Positions 5,924 to 13,678 of a stretch of 16,965 bases of DNA are shown piece after piece. A program made the translations under genes and the position numbers. A model generated the notes under the pieces. The model saw nothing but the letters and a program-made list of their open reading frames with translations, was not told the DNA's origin and made no database searches. Numbering within the stretch: position 1 is the first letter of the stretch; each line of letters opens with the position of its first letter. The DNA lies in the NCBI GenBank assembly GCA_900553895.1, contig USFB01000041.1:1-16965 (forward strand), written 5' to 3'. This DNA is from an uncultured bacterium. GTDB lineage: Bacteria; Cyanobacteriota; Vampirovibrionia; Gastranaerophilales; Gastranaerophilaceae.

Positions 5924-6208
5924 ATGTTACAATTACTACCCAAAAGCGATACGCTTACCCCTAATTCTACTAATCCTAATGAGGCAGTAGCTTATATAAA
6001 TTCTTATATTGAAAAATATCACTGTGAAAATATGAACATTGATATTTCATTTATGAACATACTAGACGCTTGTTATGTATCAACGATGTGTTCTACAACT
6101 CATTTTATTAAATATCCTAACGGAAAAATTAATTGGAAAATTTCATCTGACTTGGTACGAGAATTCAACAAAAATTTAAAACTGGGTAATTCAGAGTACG
6201 TTCTCTAA
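5924..6208 (+). CDS. Small protein of unknown function
   Basis: I chose the ATG at 5924 (94 residues) because AAGGA lies about nine bases upstream; an in-frame ATG at 5891 would add 11 residues but has no ribosome binding site. The protein has no signal peptide or membrane helix. The first 20 residues are Pro/Asn/Thr-rich. The centre contains three cysteines (one in YHCEN, two in ACYVSTMCSTTHF), and the tail is Lys/Asn-rich and basic. I recognise no family. It is divergent from kdsC and convergent with flagellin. Nothing in the sequence ties it to motility beyond adjacency. Codon use and A+T richness match the neighbouring genes, which supports it being real. Confidence 0.6.
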   Translation: MLQLLPKSDTLTPNSTNPNEAVAYINSYIEKYHCENMNIDISFMNILDACYVSTMCSTTHFIKYPNGKINWKISSDLVREFNKNLKLGNSEYVL

Positions 6209-6229
6209 TCATTATTATCCAAATAAAAA

Positions 6230-6249
6230 GAGCTTGAATAATCAAGCTC
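6230..6249 (-). terminator. Intrinsic terminator of the flagellin gene
   Basis: On the minus strand GAGCTTGA-TTAT-TCAAGCTC forms an 8-bp stem followed directly by TTTTTAT. It lies about 50 bp after the flagellin stop. On the plus strand no T-run follows, so the assignment is to flagellin. Confidence 0.8.
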
Positions 6250-6296
6250 ATATATAAGTACATATCCCAATCAACAACAAATTAATTATTAAAATT

Positions 6297-7142
6297 TTAT
6301 ATTAAGTTCAAAGCTATACTAGGTGCTTGGTTCGCGGTAGCAAGCAAAGTTGCGGATGCTTGTTGCAATATTTGCGCCTTAATATAACTAGAAGATTCGT
6401 TCGCTACATCAGCATCTCTAATTGTAGATAATGATGATGTTAAGTTTTCAGATTGAACTGTAATTGACGAAATAGCAGATTCTACTCTATTTTGAGCTGC
6501 ACCAATCGCGGTTTGTCTGGTAGAAATATTTGAAATAGCCGCATCAAGAACTGTCAATTGTCCGGAAGCTTTAGCAGTACTAGCAGCACTTTTAACAAAA
6601 TCTGCTATTTCAACCTTTAATAAATCTTTTGAAGTTGCACCTTCAAAAAGGCCTGCTTCTAAAGAAATTCTACTATTTGTAGTCGCATCTATACCTATTT
6701 GTAGATTAATCTCACTACCCTTGCCTTTCATAAGAGATATTCCATTAAATTCTGCATTAGCAGCAATTCTATCAATCTCATTTAGTCTTGCTGTCATTTC
6801 TGAAGCAATTGCCTTTAAAGAATCAGAACCATAGGTTCCGTTTGCTGCCTGCTCTGTTAAATCTCTTACACGTTGTAAATGTTCGGTAATTAAAGAATAG
6901 TTTTCTTCAGTTGTTTTCAACAAATCTGCACCCATAGAGGCGTTTTCAGAAGCAATATCCAAAGAACCAATTTTAGTTTTCCAACTTTCAGCAATAGAAA
7001 ACCCCGCTGCATTATCTTTTGCATGGTTAATCTTATAACCCGTCGTCATTCTTTCTATTGCATTATTCAAGCTTGTTGTCGCTGAACTCAAATTCTTTTG
7101 TACAATCAAAGACGACAAATTTGTATTAATAGTAAGTGCCAT
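6297..7142 (-). CDS. Flagellin
   Basis: The filament subunit of the bacterial flagellum, exported unfolded through the flagellar type III apparatus. The N-terminal D0/D1 region (MALTINTNLSSLIVQKNL, then MTTGYKINHAKDNAAGFSIAE) and the conserved arginine in LQRVRDLTEQAANGT are clear, as is NAEFNGISLM near residues 129-138. The C-terminal D0 helix (ILQQASATLLATANQAPSI) is present. At 281 residues it is short: only D0 and D1 are present with a small link and no outer D2/D3 domain. A strong ribosome binding site (GAAGGATTAGGGA) adjoins the ATG. The gene is single, with its own terminator and a long leader (separate entry). No other flagellar gene is in the window. Confidence 0.96.
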   Translation of the reverse strand: MALTINTNLSSLIVQKNLSSATTSLNNAIERMTTGYKINHAKDNAAGFSIAESWKTKIGSLDIASENASMGADLLKTTEENYSLITEHLQRVRDLTEQAANGTYGSDSLKAIASEMTARLNEIDRIAANAEFNGISLMKGKGSEINLQIGIDATTNSRISLEAGLFEGATSKDLLKVEIADFVKSAASTAKASGQLTVLDAAISNISTRQTAIGAAQNRVESAISSITVQSENLTSSLSTIRDADVANESSSYIKAQILQQASATLLATANQAPSIALNLI

Positions 7143-7228
7143 TCCCTAATCCTTCTTATTTTAAAGCACTACTTGATAAACATAGATATGTACTCAATGC
7201 TCAATCAAGTTTTAATTATTCCCTAATC
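7141..7228 (-). promoter_or_regulatory. Flagellin 5' leader with duplicated GGGA sites
   Basis: The 11-base sequence GATTAGGGAAT occurs twice on the minus strand: at 7151-7141, running from the ribosome binding site into the start codon, and at 7228-7218. In the upstream copy ATTA and TAAT flank GGGAA, placing GGA in a small loop. ACTTGAT and ATCAAGT between the copies can form a larger stem. Paired GGA sites with one over the ribosome binding site are the layout of CsrA-controlled flagellin mRNA in Bacillus; the analogy is inference. Confidence 0.4.
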
Positions 7229-7239
7229 TTTATATACAC

Positions 7240-7268
7240 ATTCTATATCATCGAAATAAACATTACAA
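7240..7268 (-). promoter_or_regulatory. Candidate flagellin promoter
   Basis: On the minus strand TTGTAA (7268-7263) and TAGAAT (7245-7240, five of six matches to TATAAT) are 17 bases apart. Transcription from it would give a leader of about 90 bases containing both GGGA sites. No clear sigma-28 promoter was seen, so flagellin may use the housekeeping sigma factor here. A weak call in AT-rich DNA. Confidence 0.35.
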
Positions 7269-7325
7269 GTCATGTATTTTAAATTTTAACAAATATTTAC
7301 AATAAGGAAATGGCAATTTAAGAAA

Positions 7326-7706
7326 CTAATTCAAAAAAACATTCCACAACTTATCAAATTGGATATTTTGGAAATCCTTTAATGATTTTTTCGCTTTATT
7401 TATGATAGCATTTTTTAAAATAAGATATGAGTTGAAACATTTTAAATTTTGTCGCATCTCTCTAGTTTCTTTTCCGGGTGCAATATTTTCTATTGTTTCC
7501 TTAAAACTGCTATCATTTACGACCATATCAACATAAGCATTCATTGCTGCAATATTATTTTTTGAATTAAGTGATTTGCTTTCAAGCGCATTTGGGCCCA
7601 TAGACAACAATTGATTAATTTGTGCATCTTTAGCTTCCTTTGTTGCTTTTGTTAAACCATATATAACTTCTTTTTTACCTGTAAACGATACATTGTTTAA
7701 TTGCAT
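7326..7706 (-). CDS. Small protein of unknown function with N-terminal NNVSFTGKK motif
   Basis: A 126-residue protein I cannot assign. The start is well supported by TGGAGG upstream of the ATG. The first residues, MQLNNVSFTGKK, resemble the start of the glucanotransferase at 11760 and of the 560-residue protein at 1277. The rest is a mostly helical, soluble, Lys/Asn-rich protein with one cysteine (in LKCFNSY) and no signal peptide or membrane segment. It ends in a hydrophobic KLWNVFLN. It lies on the same strand as flagellin, about 180 bp upstream, and diverges from the PfkB kinase. The flagellin gene has a promoter candidate of its own in that gap, so cotranscription is not needed. Confidence 0.65.
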   Translation of the reverse strand: MQLNNVSFTGKKEVIYGLTKATKEAKDAQINQLLSMGPNALESKSLNSKNNIAAMNAYVDMVVNDSSFKETIENIAPGKETREMRQNLKCFNSYLILKNAIINKAKKSLKDFQNIQFDKLWNVFLN

Positions 7707-7799
7707 TTATAACCTCCATAAAAAGTTTCCTAATATATTAAAACTCGTAAATATTTTTTTTGCTATTTGTAATAAAATAATAATATATGGAGGAAGATT

Positions 7800-8843
7800 A
7801 TGACAAAGGTTTTAACAATAGGTAGTGCAACGATGGATGTATTCGTTGAATGTGATGATGCTAATATAGTTTCAGTATGCTCAAAAAACAAGAATTCAGA
7901 TTTTATGAGTTATCCTTACGGTTCTAAAATTGATATTACTACATTTTCATCAAATGTTGGCGGTGGCGGTGTAAATACGGCATGCAATTTTGATAACTTA
8001 GGATTTGAAACTTCCGCAATATTTAAAATCGGTAAAGATATTTATTCTGAAGGTATTTTGGATTCTTTTAAACCTCGTGGTGTTAAATTAAATAATATTA
8101 TTCAAAAAGAAGATACTTCAACAGGTTTTTCAATTATTTTAGTAAGCTTCCAAGGTGATAGAACCGTTTTGGCGCACAGAGGTGCAAACGCTGAAATCAG
8201 AGAAGATGAAATCAATTATGATGCAATAAAAGATGCAGATTTAATCTATGTAGCACCTTTAAACGGCGAATCAAATAAAGTCCTTGAGCCGATTGTGGAA
8301 TATGCTCACCAACAAGGAACAAGAATTTGTTTTAATGCAGGTACGACAAGTATTAAGCGAGGTTTTGAACACATTAAAACAATTCTCAAATCTGCTCACA
8401 TTGTTGTTATGAATAAAGAAGAAGCAACCATGACTACAGGTATCCAAGTTAGACCTGATACAAAAACAGAAAAATTCTCTCACGAACTTATTCATAGAGA
8501 TGTTAAAAAGATGCTTACAACAATGAAAGTCATGGATTATCAAATCATTGTAATCACCGATGGAGGCAAAGGTGCTTATGCTTATGACGGACAAAAATTT
8601 TATTTCTGTCCTGTGTTTCCGTCCCCTGTTGTTTCAACACTTGGAGCAGGTGACGCTTTTGCTTCAACATTCTGTGCAGCGTTAGAAAGAACGAAATTAA
8701 ATGTAGGTTTGTCATTAATGTACGCTTCTGTAAACTCTTCTTGCGTTGTTTCGGAATTCGGCGCAACTGAAGGTTTAGCAAACTTCGACCAAATTGAAGC
8801 AAAATTACAAACAAACCCTGATTATACATATTTAGAAGGTTAG
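7800..8843 (+). CDS. PfkB-family carbohydrate/nucleoside kinase
   Basis: A 347-residue ribokinase-fold enzyme transferring phosphate from ATP to a sugar or nucleoside hydroxyl. The N-terminal substrate-binding glycines read NVGGGGVNTACN (52-63). The C-terminal family signature is STLGAGDAFASTFCAAL (279-295), with the catalytic base Asp285 and the GAGD anion hole. The middle segment VLAHRGAN (123-130) is typical of ribokinase and adenosine-kinase relatives. The usual Asp-Thr before GAGD is replaced by Ser-Thr-Leu. The strong ribosome binding site GGAGGA lies seven bases before the ATG. Substrate cannot be read from the sequence; ribokinase, adenosine kinase and other sugar kinases are all possible. 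It is followed at once by a terminator and so is not part of the aro operon. It diverges from the 126-residue orphan. Confidence 0.9.
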   Translation: MTKVLTIGSATMDVFVECDDANIVSVCSKNKNSDFMSYPYGSKIDITTFSSNVGGGGVNTACNFDNLGFETSAIFKIGKDIYSEGILDSFKPRGVKLNNIIQKEDTSTGFSIILVSFQGDRTVLAHRGANAEIREDEINYDAIKDADLIYVAPLNGESNKVLEPIVEYAHQQGTRICFNAGTTSIKRGFEHIKTILKSAHIVVMNKEEATMTTGIQVRPDTKTEKFSHELIHRDVKKMLTTMKVMDYQIIVITDGGKGAYAYDGQKFYFCPVFPSPVVSTLGAGDAFASTFCAALERTKLNVGLSLMYASVNSSCVVSEFGATEGLANFDQIEAKLQTNPDYTYLEG

Positions 8844-8849
8844 TTATGG

Positions 8850-8873
8850 AGGTGCGCTTAATAGGGCGCACCT
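8850..8873 (+). terminator. Intrinsic terminator of the PfkB kinase gene
   Basis: AGGTGCGC (8850-8857) pairs with GCGCACCT (8866-8873), followed by TTATTAT. It begins seven bases after the kinase stop. The T-run is imperfect, so termination may be partial. An ATG at 8846 in frame with aroC lies before this hairpin and is not the aroC start. Confidence 0.7.
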
Positions 8874-8879
8874 TTATTA

Positions 8880-8908
8880 TAAACACCTATTTAATTTTGT
8901 TATATAAT
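8880..8908 (+). promoter_or_regulatory. Promoter of aroC-aroK-aroB; predicts a leaderless mRNA
   Basis: TAAACA (8880-8885, four of six matches to TTGACA) and a perfect TATAAT (8903-8908) are 17 bases apart. Seven bases beyond the -10 box is 8915, the A of the aroC ATG, and no ribosome binding site lies between. The transcript would therefore begin at or next to the start codon. Confidence 0.55.
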
Positions 8909-8914
8909 ATCCAT

Positions 8915-10078
8915 ATGAATAGATTTAGATTTTTAACTTCTGGCGAAAGTCACGGCAAATGCCTGAATGCGATTATAGAAGGGATTCCTGCTGGAATCCG
9001 AATTAAAACCTCTGTGATTAATGAAGATTTGGCACGTCGCCAAGTCGGATATGGTCGCGGTGGCAGAATGAAAATTGAAAAAGACACTGTAGAAATTAAA
9101 TCAGGTGTGCGCTTTGGCAAATCAACAGGTGCGCCAATTTGTCTTGAAATAAAAAACAAAGATTTTGAAAATTGGCAAGAGGTTATGAACACTGAGCATC
9201 AAGATTATCCTGCTCAAGAAACATTGAAAAAAATTGAAGAAAAATCATTTACAACTGTTCGTCCGGGACACGCTGATTATGCGGGGTCGATTAAATACAA
9301 TTTTACCGACCTTAGAAATGTTTTAGAACGCTCAAGCGCAAGAAAAACAGCTATTGAAGTAGCAGTAGGTTCAGTTGCAAAACAAATTCTTAAAGAATTT
9401 GGCATTATGGGATTTTCTCATGTTATCCAAATCGGGAATGTAAAACTTGATTTCTACCCGAAAACTTATACTTTAATAAAAGAAAAAGCTGAAAAATCAG
9501 ACGTCAGATGTGCAGATGACTTGACAGCAGATAGGATGCGTAACGCAATTGACGAAGCAGCTCAAGCCGGCGATACTTTGGGCGGTAAATTTGAAGTAAT
9601 ATTTGGCAACCTTCCTGTCGGATTAGGTTCTTACGTACATTGGGACAGATGTTTAGACGGGCGTTTGGCGCAAGCGGTTATGAGTATTCCTGCGGTTAAA
9701 GCTGTTGAAATAGGCGCAGGTGTTGACGCAGCCTCATTAAAAGGTTCTCAAATGCACGATGAAATTTTTGTTAAAAACAAAAATGTTTATCGACATACAA
9801 ATAACGCCGGTGGACTGGAAGGCGGAATGACAAATGGGGAAGCACTTGTAATTAAAGGTACGATGAAAGCAATTCCTACTATGCGCAAACCGCTTGCAAC
9901 CGTTGATATTGAAGACATGCAACCTGCAAGCGCACATTTTGAACGTTCTGATACATGTGCAGTTCCTGCGTGCGCGGTTGTTGCAGAAGCTAGAATTGCA
10001 ATTATTCTTGCTGATGAACTTCTAACCAAAATAGGTGGTGATAACTTTGTAGAAATGAAGGCACATTATGGCGAATAA
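8915..10078 (+). CDS. aroC: Chorismate synthase
   Basis: Last shikimate-pathway enzyme: removes phosphate from 5-enolpyruvylshikimate 3-phosphate to give chorismate, using reduced FMN. The ATG at 8915 gives 387 residues starting MNRFRFLTSGESHG, exactly where the family begins; an in-frame ATG at 8846 would add 23 unrelated residues encoded by the kinase terminator. Signatures: GESHGK (10-15) with His13, the arginine-rich RRQVGYGRGGRM (41-52), VRPGHADYAG (115-124), LERSSARKTA (137-146), and SDTCAVPACAVVAEA near the C-terminus. It overlaps aroK by 11 bp. The lack of a ribosome binding site together with the adjacent -10 box suggests leaderless translation. Confidence 0.95.
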   Translation: MNRFRFLTSGESHGKCLNAIIEGIPAGIRIKTSVINEDLARRQVGYGRGGRMKIEKDTVEIKSGVRFGKSTGAPICLEIKNKDFENWQEVMNTEHQDYPAQETLKKIEEKSFTTVRPGHADYAGSIKYNFTDLRNVLERSSARKTAIEVAVGSVAKQILKEFGIMGFSHVIQIGNVKLDFYPKTYTLIKEKAEKSDVRCADDLTADRMRNAIDEAAQAGDTLGGKFEVIFGNLPVGLGSYVHWDRCLDGRLAQAVMSIPAVKAVEIGAGVDAASLKGSQMHDEIFVKNKNVYRHTNNAGGLEGGMTNGEALVIKGTMKAIPTMRKPLATVDIEDMQPASAHFERSDTCAVPACAVVAEARIAIILADELLTKIGGDNFVEMKAHYGE

Positions 10079-10583
10079 TGAAAACATTGTTCTTGTCGGC
10101 ATGCCTGCAAGCGGAAAAACTACCATTGGAACCTTGTTAGCCAATCAACTGAATAATTATATCCACATTGACATTGATAGTGTTATAGAAAAAACTCAAG
10201 GAATGAAAGTTTCTGATATTTTCGCCAAATTTTCAGAAGATTATTTTAGAAAATTGGAATACGACACAATCAAAATGGTTTGTACAGGTAAAAATAAAAT
10301 CATTTCAACAGGTGGAGGTTCGTTTGAAAATCCTGACAATCGAGCAACTTTATTGAAGTTCGGTAAAGTTTTTTATTTGAAATCTGACCTTGATATATTA
10401 TATTATAGAATATCAGAGGATTCGACAAGACCTCTTTTGCAAAAAGAAAATCCACGCCAAGTCTTATCAGATTTGATAAAAAAAAGAGAAGAAAACTATC
10501 AAAAAGCGCATTATACAATTGATACAAGCGCAATGAGTGAAGATGAAATTGTAAGGTTTATTATAAATGAGGCAAATTCTTAA
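10068..10583 (+). CDS. aroK: Shikimate kinase
   Basis: Phosphorylates the 3-hydroxyl of shikimate with ATP. At 171 residues it is the usual length. The Walker A P-loop is GMPASGKT (11-18), the shikimate-binding aspartates lie in HIDIDSVIE (Asp35, Asp37), the substrate arginine is Arg61 in YFRKLEYD, the glycine-rich shikimate site is STGGGSF (80-86), and the lid arginine is Arg121 in DSTRPLL. The ATG lies inside the end of aroC (11-bp overlap) and the 3' end overlaps aroB by 17 bp, so all three genes are translationally linked. Confidence 0.94.
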   Translation: MANNENIVLVGMPASGKTTIGTLLANQLNNYIHIDIDSVIEKTQGMKVSDIFAKFSEDYFRKLEYDTIKMVCTGKNKIISTGGGSFENPDNRATLLKFGKVFYLKSDLDILYYRISEDSTRPLLQKENPRQVLSDLIKKREENYQKAHYTIDTSAMSEDEIVRFIINEANS

Positions 10584-11643
10584 AGTTCAAATAAGTGATA
10601 ACAAAGAATATCCGATTGAAATTTCGGATAATAGTTTTGCAAAACTTAATCAAGAGCTTTATGAAGCAACACGCGGTCAAAAGCGTCTTGTCGTAATGTC
10701 CAAGAAAGTTTACAATTTATATTTTAATGAATTAAATTTTTCGGAAGAAGAAGTTTTTGTGTTGAAAGATGGCGAAAAAGAAAAAAACTACAAAAACTAT
10801 CTTAAAATAATGAAACGAGCAATTGAGCGCGGTTTAACAAGAAACGATGTTATGATTGCTGTTGGCGGTGGCGTTGTTGGTGATATAACAGGTTTTGTAG
10901 CTTCAACTTATATGCGCGGAATTGATTATATCCAAGTTCCAACCACATTGCTTTCCGCTGTTGATTCTTCTGTTGGAGGAAAAACCGCAATTGATTTAGC
11001 CGAAGCTAAAAACATTATAGGGACTTTCTATCAGCCGAAAGCAGTTTATATAAATATAAATTTTCTTGATACGCTTGACAAACGTCAGTTTATGTCCGGC
11101 ATGGGTGAAATTTTAAAATACGCTTTCATAGAAGAAAGTTGTAAATATGAAACTCCGCTTTATTTGTTTGAATTTTTGACTCTCGGCTGTGAAAAAATTA
11201 TAGAAAAAGAGCCTTTGACCATAATTAGAATGATTGAATATTGTCTGCATTTAAAGATTGCAGTTGTAAACCAAGATGAAAAAGAAGGCGGATTGAGAAA
11301 AATTTTGAATTTTGGACATACGCTTGCTCACGCATTAGAAACAATTACCAAATACAAAAAATATACACATGGTGAAGCAGTTGTTTTAGGAATGTTTTTT
11401 ATAATTGAATGGGCTTATAAAAAAGAATATATTAGCTATTCTTATTACAGGCTTTCAAAAGAATTACTGACAAAATACGGATTTAAGCCGCTTAATAAAA
11501 AATATCCGACAGAAAAACTTGTTGAGATTATGAAAAAAGATAAAAAAGCATCAAACGATAAAATTACATTCATAATTCCTTGTGAAAAAAAACAAGTAAA
11601 AGAAATCAAACTCACTCTGCCTGAAGTTGAAAAGATGCTTTAA
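10567..11643 (+). CDS. aroB: 3-dehydroquinate synthase
   Basis: Second step of the shikimate pathway: converts DAHP to 3-dehydroquinate using NAD and a divalent metal. The 358-residue length is typical. The NAD-binding segment is VGGGVVGDITGFVASTYMRG (99-118), followed by DSSVGGKTAID (133-143). Metal ligands are Glu181 (GMGEILKYA), His251 (NFGHTLAHALE) and His268 (HGEAV). The start overlaps the last 17 bp of aroK. With aroC and aroK it forms a tight operon out of biochemical order; aroA, aroD, aroE and the DAHP synthase are not in view. A clear terminator after the gene was not found. Confidence 0.95.
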   Translation: MRQILKVQISDNKEYPIEISDNSFAKLNQELYEATRGQKRLVVMSKKVYNLYFNELNFSEEEVFVLKDGEKEKNYKNYLKIMKRAIERGLTRNDVMIAVGGGVVGDITGFVASTYMRGIDYIQVPTTLLSAVDSSVGGKTAIDLAEAKNIIGTFYQPKAVYININFLDTLDKRQFMSGMGEILKYAFIEESCKYETPLYLFEFLTLGCEKIIEKEPLTIIRMIEYCLHLKIAVVNQDEKEGGLRKILNFGHTLAHALETITKYKKYTHGEAVVLGMFFIIEWAYKKEYISYSYYRLSKELLTKYGFKPLNKKYPTEKLVEIMKKDKKASNDKITFIIPCEKKQVKEIKLTLPEVEKML

Positions 11644-11759
11644 AACCGCATTATAGAAATAGTTTTAATTTTATATTGTTGCATATATATTTTGACGTGA
11701 TAAAATTTTGATATAAGCAATATATCGCTAAATTATGTGTATTTATTATGGAGAAGGAC

Positions 11760-13568
11760 ATGAAAATTACAGCTATCAACCAAACACCAACTTTTGGACA
11801 AAAACCAAATGCAAAACAAATGAAACTTTACACAAAGTCTGTAAATCAAGGTTTGAAGCTTCTAAATAAACAAGTTGATTTAATTTTGCATAACGCGTCA
11901 GCTCCTGCAATTGGTTCTGAAAATACAGGTATCGGTTCTCTTTTTTCAAAAACAGTAATAAACAAGCTTTTTCCGTTTTTAAAAGAGCATGGCATATCTG
12001 GTATTCAACAAGAGCCAAATGGTTTGAGAAAAGCAAAAGACAATTCTCCTTATGCACCGGAATCAAATGCAAAAAATATTTTTATGATTCCTTTGGAAAA
12101 GTTGGCATCAGATGAGTATAACAATATATTATCAAAAGAAACTTTTAATAAAATTGTGGCGAACAATCCCGATAAAAACAATGTAGATTATGATTATGTC
12201 CGCAAATCTTACAATATAGCTTTAAAAGAAGCGTTCAATAACGGCAAAAATTCTGCTGAGTTTGCAGAATTTAAACAACAAAATGAAGCAAAGTATGAAC
12301 AAAGTGCGATTTTCCATTTGTTAAGCGAACTAAATACTGGCAAGAAATGGTCAGCCTTAGATAAAAATTTGTATTCAACTGCAGATAAATCAGCAGCTAA
12401 GAAAAGAATTAATGAATTAAAAACTCAATATAAAAACGATTATGATTTTTATATTTTTAACCAAATGATTTTAGAAAAAGAAAATGAAAAATCTAACGAA
12501 TTAGCTAAAAAAACAGGTATTAAAATTATTGGAGATTCACCTGTTGCACAGACTGCAGTTGATGAGTGGGTTCATCAAAAACTTTTCTTAAAAGGTAAAG
12601 CTATCGGGTGTCCACCTGATTATTTTTCAAAAGACGGACAAAGATGGGGATTTAAGTATTACGACCCTGAAAAAATATTTAATAAAGATGGTTCATTGGG
12701 TGAAGCCGGTGAAGTTTTAAAGAAAAAATATGAAGATTATTTTGCAAGTTTTCCGGGCGGAATTAGAATTGACCACGTAATCGGACTTATTGACCCGTTT
12801 ATTTATACAACTTCTGCTAAAAAAATGACACCTCAAAATTCAGGCAGAATATATTCTATAGAAGGTAAATATAAAAAACATTCATTGGATGAATATGCAA
12901 TGCTTTTAACAAAAATTATTATTCCTGCTGCCGAAAAATATGGTTTGGACAAATCTTCAATTATTTGCGAGGACTTGGGTGATGCTACAAAACCTGTTCA
13001 AGAAATTATGAAAAAGCTCGAATTATCAGGAATTTCTGTTACACAATTTGACCACAGGGGAGCAACTACTCCTGCAAAAAATACGATTATGATAGGTTCA
13101 CACGATAACCAATCATTTTTGGAATATGTAGAAGGCAAATTTAAAAACGTAAAAGATAAGAGTTTTATGCATAAAACTAAACTTTTAGCTGAAGATACCG
13201 CTCCATTGGGCGCAACAACTGCTGAGAAAAAACAATATAGAGAAGCTCTCAGAAAAGATAAATCTAAATTTATAGCTGCAAGCTTCGCAGAATTATTCAC
13301 TAGTCCTGCAAGACGTGTTCAAATCTTCTTTACAGACCTTTTTGGAATTGCAAAAACTTATAATCGTCCGGGAACTAAAAAAGGCAATTGGTCAATCAGA
13401 CTCGGCGAAAACTTTGAAAAAGATTACTACAAAGCAGTTGCAGAAGGAAAAGCACCTAACTTTGCAAAAGTAATTGCAACAGCCCTAAGACAAAGAGGGT
13501 TAGATAAAGGAAATTACGAGTTAATGAAAAACTTAGACGACTCTGCAAAAATTTTGGGAGAAAGCTAA
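11760..13568 (+). CDS. malQ: 4-alpha-glucanotransferase (GH77, amylomaltase/MalQ)
   Basis: Transfers alpha-1,4-glucan segments between malto-oligosaccharides or glycogen-type glucans in the cytoplasm. I use the ATG at 11760 (602 residues) because GGAGAAGG lies directly before it; the ATG at 11748 is part of that stretch. Catalytic residues are in place: nucleophile Asp338 in GIRIDHVIG, acid/base Glu404 in ICEDLGD, and stabilising Asp449 in GSHDNQSFLEY. Other family segments are LILHNASAP, NSPYAPESNAKN, IGDSPVAQTAVDEW and GCPPDYFSKDGQRWGF. It is about 100 residues longer than minimal amylomaltases, partly through an N-terminal extension (MKITAINQTPTFGQK) and helical sequence around 115-220. 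That N-terminus resembles other proteins in the window (see findings). Transcribed alone, with about 100 bp on each side. Confidence 0.93.
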   Translation: MKITAINQTPTFGQKPNAKQMKLYTKSVNQGLKLLNKQVDLILHNASAPAIGSENTGIGSLFSKTVINKLFPFLKEHGISGIQQEPNGLRKAKDNSPYAPESNAKNIFMIPLEKLASDEYNNILSKETFNKIVANNPDKNNVDYDYVRKSYNIALKEAFNNGKNSAEFAEFKQQNEAKYEQSAIFHLLSELNTGKKWSALDKNLYSTADKSAAKKRINELKTQYKNDYDFYIFNQMILEKENEKSNELAKKTGIKIIGDSPVAQTAVDEWVHQKLFLKGKAIGCPPDYFSKDGQRWGFKYYDPEKIFNKDGSLGEAGEVLKKKYEDYFASFPGGIRIDHVIGLIDPFIYTTSAKKMTPQNSGRIYSIEGKYKKHSLDEYAMLLTKIIIPAAEKYGLDKSSIICEDLGDATKPVQEIMKKLELSGISVTQFDHRGATTPAKNTIMIGSHDNQSFLEYVEGKFKNVKDKSFMHKTKLLAEDTAPLGATTAEKKQYREALRKDKSKFIAASFAELFTSPARRVQIFFTDLFGIAKTYNRPGTKKGNWSIRLGENFEKDYYKAVAEGKAPNFAKVIATALRQRGLDKGNYELMKNLDDSAKILGES

Positions 13569-13627
13569 AGTAATATTACACACAAATAAAAGTTATTCAA
13601 GCCTTTAAGCAACATATTAAGTTTTGA

Positions 13628-13656
13628 TTGAAACTTATAAAAAAATCGTGTATAAT
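13628..13656 (+). promoter_or_regulatory. Sigma-70-type promoter of the histidine-phosphatase-like gene
   Basis: TTGAAA (13628-13633) and a perfect TATAAT (13651-13656) are 17 bases apart, 22 bases before the ATG. The leader would be short but includes the ribosome binding site TTGAGGA. Confidence 0.7.
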
Positions 13657-13678
13657 GGCATTAATTGAGGATTGAATA

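Noticed and set aside
8846..8914. In-frame ATG at 8846 as the aroC start
   Set aside because: It would translate the kinase terminator hairpin into 23 residues absent from chorismate synthases; the family start MNRFRFLT falls at 8915.
11748..11759. ATG at 11748 as the glucanotransferase start
   Set aside because: The bases after it form the ribosome binding site (GGAGAAGG) for the ATG at 11760.
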